Of a stretch of 5,797 bases of DNA, positions 1 through 4,985 are shown piece by piece. The notes beneath the pieces were generated by a model. That model saw nothing but the letters and a program-made list of their open reading frames with translations. It did no database searches and was not told the DNA's origin. Numbering within the stretch: the first letter of the stretch is position 1; each line of letters begins with the position of its first letter. This DNA comes from Gemmatimonadota bacterium (lineage in GTDB: Bacteria > Gemmatimonadota > Gemmatimonadetes > Gemmatimonadales > Gemmatimonadaceae), in the NCBI GenBank assembly GCA_028287205.1, contig JAQBQC010000061.1, positions 1 through 5,797 of the forward strand. Reading direction: 5' to 3'. A program made the position numbers and the translations under genes.

Positions 1-493
1 CGCCAAGAAAACCGATGCCAATGATGGCCACCGTGTGCTCCGCCCGGATGTCGCTGCGCGCGAAGATGTTCATGGCGCAGCCAAGCGGCTCGCCCGGGAA
101 GTCCGCGCATCCCAGCTCGGGTGGAAGCCGCACGAGTGCGACGTGCGCCGCCAAGTCATGCTCGGCGAAGGCGTGATATGTCAGTGCCGCAACGCGATCG
201 CCCACGGAGAGGTGGTGCACACCCTCGCCGACTGCGTCGATGACACCCCATCCCTCGTGCCCCGGCGCGCCCGCCTCCAGCGGATACGAGAACCACTCCC
301 GCCCTTCCCACACCGGCACGCTGGACCCGCAAACGCCGCTTCCTTCGAGTCGCACGCACACCTCGCGCTCGCCAGGCTCGGGAATCGGAATGCGATCGAG
401 GCACGCGACGCGCGGCGCGTGGATCCACGCCGCGCGAGAGGTCGCTGCGCGGAAGTGAAGCGCGCGAGCCGCCGCCTCGACGGTCGCGCTCAT
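1..493 (-). CDS. Medium-chain (zinc-type) alcohol/polyol dehydrogenase, partial (3' end outside window)
   Basis: I translated this from the minus strand: 164 codons stay open from the ATG at 493-491 to the window edge. Residues 53-58 read GVCGSS, matching the GxCGSD catalytic-zinc motif with C55 as ligand. Residues 78-80 read GHE, giving H79 and E80. EPL lies at 135-137, where sorbitol and threonine dehydrogenases carry their Glu zinc ligand. Residues 155-164 (VAIIGIGFLG) begin the Rossmann nucleotide-binding fold. These are hallmarks of zinc-dependent MDR dehydrogenases, which oxidise an alcohol or reduce a ketone with NAD(P) in the cytoplasm. The four-cysteine structural-zinc lobe expected after GDRV (98-101) is absent. 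The start overlaps the preceding gene's stop as ATGA and has a GGAGGG Shine-Dalgarno six bases upstream, so it is coupled to two sugar epimerase genes. By inference it acts on a sugar or sugar-derived alcohol. The substrate is unknown, and the missing C-terminal half prevents finer assignment. Confidence 0.88.
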   Translation of the reverse strand, partial: MSATVEAAARALHFRAATSRAAWIHAPRVACLDRIPIPEPGEREVCVRLEGSGVCGSSVPVWEGREWFSYPLEAGAPGHEGWGVIDAVGEGVHHLSVGDRVAALTYHAFAEHDLAAHVALVRLPPELGCADFPGEPLGCAMNIFARSDIRAEHTVAIIGIGFLG

Positions 494-1677
494 GCGCTTC
501 CCTCCGCCTGTGCCTCCTCCGAGGGAGCCGTGAGCGCGCTCACCGCCGCGACGCGCCTCGCGGGCTCGGCTCTCGCGCGCGCCTTCGCATGGCTCCGCGC
601 GTCCACCAGCCAGTCGTGCAGCCGCGTCACTCCCTCTTTCACACCCACTCGCGGCTGCCAGCCAGTCGACTGCTGGAACCGCCGCGTGTCCGACACGTAG
701 TAGCGCTGATCGCCGGTTCTCCACTCCTGCATCGCGACGTCGGGTGAGTCGCCGTGAATCCGCTCGATCAGGTCGAGCAGCTCCAGCAGGCTCGTGGTAT
801 TTCCTGCGCCACCGCCGATGTTGAATGCCGTTCCGCCGTGCCGATCCATGCTTCGTTGCGCCAGCAGGAACGCATCGACCAGATCGTCGACGAAGAGGAT
901 GTCTCGCACCTGCATCCCATCGCCGTAGAGCACGATGGGGCTTCCCTCGATCGCACGAATCAGGAAGTGCGCGACCCACCCCTGATCCTCGGTGCCGAAC
1001 TGGTGCGGTCCATAGATACAGCTCATGCGAAACACGATCGCCTTGAGCCCGTACGACCGCGCGTAGTCGAGCACGTACTGGTCCGCCGTCCCCTTCGAGC
1101 ATCCGTAGGGACTGTGGAAGTCCAGGCGTCGATCCTCACTCACGCCATGCACGCGAATCACCGGGTCGCGCGGCTCGTAGCGGCCCTCGCGCCGCTCGAG
1201 CGCGATGTCCGCAAGCCCGCCGTAGACCTTGTTCGTGGACGTGAACACGAGCGGCGGTGGATCCGCCTGGGCGCGAATCGCCTCGAGCACGTTGAGGGTG
1301 CCGCCGGCGTTCACGGCGAAGTCGCGGCGCGGATCGTCGAGGCTCGTGGTCACCGCGACTTGCGCGGCAAAGTGAAAGACCTGACGCGCGTTGGATACCG
1401 CATCCCGCACTGCCTCTCCGTCGCGCACATCCGCAATCTCGGCTCGCATGTGCTCGCCATGCGTCTTGCGAAGCCACTTCAGATTCCGCTCGACTCCGTT
1501 TCGCGAGAGATCATCGAGCACAATCACGGCATTTCCCATCGACAGCAGCCGATGCGCGAGGTTACAGCCGATGAAGCCCGCGCCGCCCGTGATGAGCACT
1601 GGCCTGGAGCCGTTGCGTGCAGGCTCGCGGAAGACGACCGGGTGAATCTCGCGCTCCACTGCCGGATTCTTCTTCAT
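490..1677 (-). CDS. NAD-dependent nucleotide-sugar epimerase, CDP-paratose 2-epimerase (TyvE)-like extended SDR
   Basis: The product has 395 residues. GGAGFIG at 31-37 is the glycine-rich NAD motif, and D55 after the second strand favours NAD over NADP. TSTNKVYG at 146-153 supplies the catalytic Thr148 with the Asn-Lys typical of the TyvE branch. Y191 and K195 (YGCSK) form the YxxxK pair, and a conserved block around 217-234 (MSCIYGPHQFG, then DQGW) also resembles TyvE. TyvE converts CDP-paratose to CDP-tyvelose by C2 epimerisation through a 2-keto intermediate. The partner genes for CDP-sugars are not in the window, so the true substrate may differ. Residues 1-26 precede the first Rossmann strand and the last ~35 form an Ala/Arg/Glu-rich tail; both are probably flexible. 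I chose the ATG at 1677 because it overlaps the upstream stop as ATGA, has GAGGG eight bases upstream and gives family-like length. The same frame is open to 2262, but that lies inside the neighbouring gene. Confidence 0.9.
   Translation of the reverse strand: MKKNPAVEREIHPVVFREPARNGSRPVLITGGAGFIGCNLAHRLLSMGNAVIVLDDLSRNGVERNLKWLRKTHGEHMRAEIADVRDGEAVRDAVSNARQVFHFAAQVAVTTSLDDPRRDFAVNAGGTLNVLEAIRAQADPPPLVFTSTNKVYGGLADIALERREGRYEPRDPVIRVHGVSEDRRLDFHSPYGCSKGTADQYVLDYARSYGLKAIVFRMSCIYGPHQFGTEDQGWVAHFLIRAIEGSPIVLYGDGMQVRDILFVDDLVDAFLLAQRSMDRHGGTAFNIGGGAGNTTSLLELLDLIERIHGDSPDVAMQEWRTGDQRYYVSDTRRFQQSTGWQPRVGVKEGVTRLHDWLVDARSHAKARARAEPARRVAAVSALTAPSEEAQAEGSA
500..505 (-). promoter_or_regulatory. Shine-Dalgarno for the MDR dehydrogenase gene
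   Basis: On the minus strand this reads GGAGGG, followed by the six-base spacer AAGCGC and then the ATG at 493. It lies inside the 3' end of the epimerase gene and supports the ATGA-overlap start. Confidence 0.75.
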
Positions 1678-2789
1678 ACCGTCAGCCCTCGCGCCACGAG
1701 CTCGGCGCTCGCCTGCTCCACGCGATCGTCCGCGGACTGACCGCTCAGCCATTCCGCGAGATCCGCCAGGCCGTCGTCGAGGTCGACGGTGGGCGTGTAG
1801 CCGAGGACGTCCTGGGCGCGCGTGATATCCGCGTAGCAGTGTCGAATGTCTCCCACCCGGTACTTCCCGCTCACCTCGGGCGCGATGTAGCTCTTGTCGA
1901 CGGCACGCGCGACCCGCGTCGCGATCTCCGACACGGTGTAGTGCTGTCCGCTGCCGATGTTGAACAGGGAATCCGCGGCGGCCGGGACGTCGAGCGCGAG
2001 GCGGCATGCTCGCGCGACGTCGCTGACGCTCACGAAGTCGCGCTGCTGCTCGCCGTCTTCGAAGAGCATCGGCGCGTTGTCGTTGAGCAGCCGCGCGGCG
2101 AATATGGCGAGCACGCCGGTGTACGGGTTGGAGAGCGCCTGTCGAGCGCCATAGACGTTGAAGAATCGAAGCGCAACCGTGGGCATGTTGTACGCACGCC
2201 CGACCATGAGACACATGCATTCCTGGTCGAACTTCGACAGCGCGTAGACGGACGCGAGACACGGAGGCTTCGATTCCGGCGTCGCGATGGGGATCAATGC
2301 TTCACCGTCGTCGTTCGTGGGCTCCCATCGCCCGGCCTTCAGCTGCTCGAGGCTGCGCTCGGCATCGGTGCGCAGCGATCCATCGGCCTCGCGGTACAAT
2401 CCTTCACCGTACAGGCTCATGCTCGACGCGACGACGAGCCGCTCCACCGGATCGCGCGACAGCGCTTCGAGCAGCACGGCCGTGCCCAGATTGTTCACAT
2501 CGGTGTAGTGCTCGATCTCGTACATGCTTTGACCGACACCGACGGATGCCGCGAGGTGGTAGACGGCATCGATGCCCTCGAGCGCGCGGCGCACCGCCGC
2601 CGCATCGCGCACGTCGCCGACGACGAGCTCCACTTCGGGATCGAGGTACGATGGTCGCGAGGCGTTCGCGCCATGCACTTGCGGAGCGAGGTTGTCCAGC
2701 GCGCGCACGCGATGTCCGGACGCGAGCAACTCGTCAGCGAGATGAGATCCGATGAATCCCGCTCCACCCGTGATCAAGATGTGCCGCAT
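1674..2789 (-). CDS. NAD-dependent nucleotide-sugar 4-epimerase, dTDP-L-rhamnose 4-epimerase-like extended SDR
   Basis: The product has 371 residues and is the first gene of the minus-strand operon. GGAGFIG at 8-14 with D32 (ALDNL) forms the NAD site. DVRD at 59-62 and HLAA at 78-81 are standard extended-SDR positions. The serine cluster in ASSMSLYGEG (121-130) supplies the catalytic Ser/Thr, and YALSK gives Y182 and K186. RFFNVYG at 208-214 and RDFVSVSDVA at 250-259 are substrate-domain motifs of the UDP-glucose 4-epimerase/dehydratase superfamily. An insertion at about 131-178 (with W155, DG at 161-162 and PIATPESK at 167-174) between the Ser and Tyr motifs resembles the WbiB group, which converts dTDP-L-rhamnose to dTDP-6-deoxy-L-talose. 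That specificity is from memory and moderately sure; epimerase-family membership is near certain. The ATG at 2789 has GGAGG six bases upstream. The stop overlaps the next gene's start by four bases, implying translational coupling. A hexose 4-epimerase is the main alternative. Confidence 0.92.
   Translation of the reverse strand: MRHILITGGAGFIGSHLADELLASGHRVRALDNLAPQVHGANASRPSYLDPEVELVVGDVRDAAAVRRALEGIDAVYHLAASVGVGQSMYEIEHYTDVNNLGTAVLLEALSRDPVERLVVASSMSLYGEGLYREADGSLRTDAERSLEQLKAGRWEPTNDDGEALIPIATPESKPPCLASVYALSKFDQECMCLMVGRAYNMPTVALRFFNVYGARQALSNPYTGVLAIFAARLLNDNAPMLFEDGEQQRDFVSVSDVARACRLALDVPAAADSLFNIGSGQHYTVSEIATRVARAVDKSYIAPEVSGKYRVGDIRHCYADITRAQDVLGYTPTVDLDDGLADLAEWLSGQSADDRVEQASAELVARGLTV
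1686..1690 (-). promoter_or_regulatory. Shine-Dalgarno for the TyvE-like epimerase gene
   Basis: On the minus strand this reads GAGGG, eight bases before the ATG at 1677. It lies within the end of the upstream epimerase gene. It decides the start in favour of 1677 over any of the in-frame ATGs between 1677 and 2262, which all lie inside the neighbouring gene. Confidence 0.7.
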
Positions 2790-2795
2790 TCCTCT

Positions 2796-2800
2796 CCTCC
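2796..2800 (-). promoter_or_regulatory. Shine-Dalgarno for the first minus-strand epimerase gene
   Basis: On the minus strand this reads GGAGG within the purine run GGAGGAGAGGA, leaving a six-base spacer to the ATG at 2789. It is a near-ideal site and fixes the start of the operon's first gene. Confidence 0.8.
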
Positions 2801-2814
2801 ACTGCTGCTCAGTT

Positions 2815-2838
2815 GTCGATGAAAGTCGATGAGAGTCG
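2815..2838. repeat. Short tandem repeat, 10-bp period, about 2.4 copies
   Basis: GTCGATGAAA at 2815-2824 is followed by GTCGATGAGA at 2825-2834 and a partial GTCG at 2835-2838. It lies 26-49 bases upstream of the first minus-strand epimerase ATG, just beyond its Shine-Dalgarno. The period is about one helical turn, which would fit adjacent protein contacts, but it may be chance. Confidence 0.5.
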
Positions 2839-2889
2839 TTGCGGCGGACGACAATGCCGCGTGCTGCGTCGCGAGTTCATCAGCTTGTC

Positions 2890-2902
2890 GAGATGTGATG
2901 AC
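2890..2902 (-). repeat. Left arm of a 13-bp outward-facing inverted repeat
   Basis: On the minus strand this reads GTCATCACATCTC, identical to the plus-strand sequence at 3109-3121. It points toward the minus-strand operon and ends 100 bases before its start codon. By inference it could be a binding site shared by the two divergent promoters. Confidence 0.6.
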
Positions 2903-3108
2903 ACTGGTTGCGCGAGGTGCAAAGCACATGCCCCATCGATGCGTGTGAGGCGGTGCATTCACGACGACACAGCGCACGCGCGCGCGATTGTTTGTAGGGC
3001 TCGCATCGATGCCGACTCGAAATTCAAGGTGTGAAACGGGATCATTGTGATGTACGAGCTCGTTCTAAAGAGTGGGCTCGATCGTCATATTTGATCGCTC
3101 ACACGAAC

Positions 3109-3121
3109 GTCATCACATCTC
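3109..3121 (+). repeat. Right arm of a 13-bp outward-facing inverted repeat
   Basis: GTCATCACATCTC on the plus strand is the exact counterpart of the copy at 2890-2902 on the other strand. It ends 24 bases before the exporter ATG, so it lies in the exporter leader or core promoter. The arms are 206 bases apart, too far for a useful hairpin, so paired protein-binding sites are likelier than an RNA structure. Confidence 0.6.
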
Positions 3122-3145
3122 CAGTTCAGCAGTCATTCGTATCTC

Positions 3146-4927
3146 ATGAGTCTCGTAGAATCAGCGCACGAGAGCGTTCGCTCGCGTACGCTTCTCGTTC
3201 GTTCATTGCAGTTCGTTCGCCCCCTCAAGCGGCAGATCGCGGGGATCAGTGCGCTCGCAATCATTGTCGCAGCGCTTGGTGTCGCGGAGCCGCTGCTGTT
3301 GAAGCGCATATTCGACGCGCTTGGTGCGCGCGCTTCGATCACTGCGCTCGTCGTGCTCGCCTCCGTGCTCCTCGGCTTGCTTGCCGCACGCACCGCGCTC
3401 GAAGCATTGCTCAATGCTTCGACGTGGCGCACGCGCCTGGGCGTCGACTACCGGCTGCGCGAGGCGCTGCTGGGCAAGCTCGGCGTGCTTCCCCTCTCGT
3501 ACCACCAGCGCGAGAGCGTTGGCGGTACCGTGAATCGCGTGAATCGCGGCATCGACGGCTATGTCAACGCCTTCAGCGAGATCGCATTCAAGCTCACGCC
3601 CGCGCTCGCGTATCTGATTCTCGCGACGGTGGCGCTCTTCCGGCTGGAGTGGCGGCTCGCGGTGATCGTGCTCGCGTTCACCCCGCTTCCCGCGCTCATC
3701 GGCGTGTGGGCGGCGCGCGAGCAGACGGAGCGCGAGCGCAAGCTCATGCAGCGATGGACCACGCTCTACTCGCGCCTCAACGAGACGCTCGACGGCATTC
3801 GCATCGTGAAGTCATTCGCGATGGAAGAGGTGGAGCGGCGTCGCTTTCTGAGCGGCCAGCGCGAGGGCAATGCGATCGTCGAGCGCGGCGCGCGCACGGA
3901 CGCGACCACGAGCGCACTCCGCGGCTTCGCGGCCATCCTCGCGCGAATCGCCGTCCTCATCGCGGGCAGCATTCTGGTCAGCCGCGGACAGGTCACTGTC
4001 GGAACGCTGGTGGCCGTGCTCGGCTTCGTTGGCGCGCTGCTCGGACCGGTGCAGGGGCTGACGGATGTGTATCAGACGCTGCAGCGCGGCACCGTGGCAC
4101 TCGAGACGATCTACGACATTCTCGATGCACCCGACACCGTCGCAGACGTGGCGAAGCCAATCAAGCTGGCGGATGCGCGCGGAGAAGTGCGCTTCGAGGG
4201 CGTCAGCTATTCATACGACAATGGCACGCGCGTGCTGCACGACATCCATCTGCATGTGACGCCCGGCGAGACGGTCGCGATCGTCGGACCGAGCGGAGGC
4301 GGCAAGACGACGATGTCTCTGTTGCTCCAGCGTCTGTATCCGCTCGATGCCGGACGCATCACGGTCGACGGTGTGAATATCCGCGACATCTCGGCTCGCA
4401 CGCTGCGGCAGAACATCAGCGCCGTGTATCAGGACATTGGCCTGTTCAATGACACCGTTCGTGACAACATCGCGTACGGCCGACCGACGGCGAATGACAG
4501 CGACATAGAGGAAGCGGCGCGCATGGCCTTCGCGCACGATTTCATCATGGCCTTGCCGGACGGCTACGACACGGTTGTCGGAGAGCATGGCAGCAGGCTC
4601 TCGGGTGGACAGAAGCAGCGCATTGGCATTGCCCGCGCGCTGCTCAAGGACGCGCCGATTCTCGTCCTCGATGAAGCGACCGCCGCACTCGACGCACGAT
4701 CCGAAGCGCACGTTCAGCAGGCGCTGGCCAATGCCGCTCGAGGGCGCACGACATTCATCATCGCGCACAGGCTCGCGACGGTGGTGAACGCCGATCGCAT
4801 CGTGGTCCTTCGCGACGGACGGATCGAGGCGATCGGCACGCACGTCGACCTCATGCACCAGGGCGGCTACTACGCGAAGCTCGTCAACGGACAGATGGGG
4901 GGAATGCTCCTGTCGAACGCCGCGTAG
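3146..4927 (+). CDS. ABC exporter half-transporter, TMD-NBD fusion (MsbA/lipid-exporter type)
   Basis: The product has 593 residues, the usual size of a homodimeric type IV ABC exporter. Six hydrophobic segments are visible at about 31-53, 66-88, 143-165, 168-190, 255-280 and 284-306, followed by a C-terminal ATPase domain from about 345. That domain is complete: A-loop tyrosine near 355-357, Walker A GPSGGGKT at 381-388, Q-loop Q429 (VYQD), signature LSGGQ at 485-489, Walker B ILVLDE at 505-510 with catalytic E510, D-loop around 514-516 and H-loop H541. Both half-sites of a homodimer should therefore hydrolyse ATP. Such proteins sit in the inner membrane and move lipids, glycolipids, peptides or drugs outward. 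The adjacent glycosyltransferase and divergent epimerase operon suggest a glycolipid or glycosylated product, which is inference. ATG 3146 is the first start codon after the in-frame TGA at 3092-3094, yet it has no Shine-Dalgarno. The cargo cannot be read from sequence. Confidence 0.96.
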   Translation: MSLVESAHESVRSRTLLVRSLQFVRPLKRQIAGISALAIIVAALGVAEPLLLKRIFDALGARASITALVVLASVLLGLLAARTALEALLNASTWRTRLGVDYRLREALLGKLGVLPLSYHQRESVGGTVNRVNRGIDGYVNAFSEIAFKLTPALAYLILATVALFRLEWRLAVIVLAFTPLPALIGVWAAREQTERERKLMQRWTTLYSRLNETLDGIRIVKSFAMEEVERRRFLSGQREGNAIVERGARTDATTSALRGFAAILARIAVLIAGSILVSRGQVTVGTLVAVLGFVGALLGPVQGLTDVYQTLQRGTVALETIYDILDAPDTVADVAKPIKLADARGEVRFEGVSYSYDNGTRVLHDIHLHVTPGETVAIVGPSGGGKTTMSLLLQRLYPLDAGRITVDGVNIRDISARTLRQNISAVYQDIGLFNDTVRDNIAYGRPTANDSDIEEAARMAFAHDFIMALPDGYDTVVGEHGSRLSGGQKQRIGIARALLKDAPILVLDEATAALDARSEAHVQQALANAARGRTTFIIAHRLATVVNADRIVVLRDGRIEAIGTHVDLMHQGGYYAKLVNGQMGGMLLSNAA

Positions 4928-4974
4928 CGTCCCGCTCGACCGCACATGGTATGGCTCCTGCGGCGTGCGCCGTT

Positions 4975-4979
4975 GGAGG
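4975..4979 (+). promoter_or_regulatory. Shine-Dalgarno for the CgeB-like glycosyltransferase
   Basis: GGAGG followed by a six-base spacer (TGTCGC) before the ATG at 4986. Independent re-initiation is therefore likely for this second gene of the plus-strand operon. Confidence 0.8.
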
Positions 4980-4985
4980 TGTCGC

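Larger units (their letters stand above)
2790..3145. promoter_or_regulatory. Divergent intergenic region carrying the promoters of both operons
   Basis: These 356 bases hold no convincing gene and lie between two divergently transcribed operons, so both promoters should be here. Base composition becomes visibly more AT-rich from about 3015 to 3145, toward the exporter. The best sigma-70-like pair I see on the plus strand is TTCTAA (3063-3068) and CATATT (3086-3091) with a 17-base spacer, matching only 3/6 and 4/6 of consensus, so I do not call a promoter position. Perfect 10-bp palindromes occur at 3003-3012 (GCATCGATGC) and 3054-3063 (ACGAGCTCGT). The word CATCGATGC appears twice, at 2934-2942 and 3004-3012. 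No riboswitch or terminator was recognised. Confidence 0.7.

Noticed and set aside
35..700. Plus-strand open frame of 221 codons at the window start
   Set aside because: It lies antisense to the dehydrogenase and epimerase genes, both identified by motifs.
754..1740. Plus-strand open frame of 328 codons opposite the TyvE-like gene
   Set aside because: It is an antisense shadow of a motif-rich epimerase, with no family resemblance and no ribosome binding site noted.
1678..2262. Open N-terminal extension of the TyvE-like epimerase frame up to an ATG at 2262, giving 590 residues
   Set aside because: The added 195 residues are Arg/Ala-rich without domain motifs and lie wholly within the well-supported upstream epimerase gene. 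The start at 1677 has an ATGA overlap and a ribosome binding site.
1617..2822. Plus-strand open frame of 401 codons opposite the first epimerase
   Set aside because: It is antisense to a gene with clear family motifs, is His/Arg-rich with no recognisable fold, and is explained by high GC content suppressing stop codons.
2774..2977. Small minus-strand open frame of 67 codons in the divergent gap
   Set aside because: It runs into the start of the epimerase gene in another frame and has no ribosome binding site or recognisable sequence; the region behaves as a promoter region.
3046..3061. Possible CRP operator at TGTGATG
   Set aside because: A full site needs TCACA six bases after TGTGA; the bases there are AGCTC, so only a half-site is present.
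3031..4452. Plus-strand open frame of 473 codons overlapping the ABC exporter in another frame
   Set aside because: It is Arg/Ala/His-rich with no motifs, while the alternative frame carries every ABC exporter signature.
4961..4972. Small hairpin CGGC-GTGC-GCCG between exporter and glycosyltransferase
   Set aside because: The stem is only four base pairs and no T run follows, so it is not a credible intrinsic terminator.
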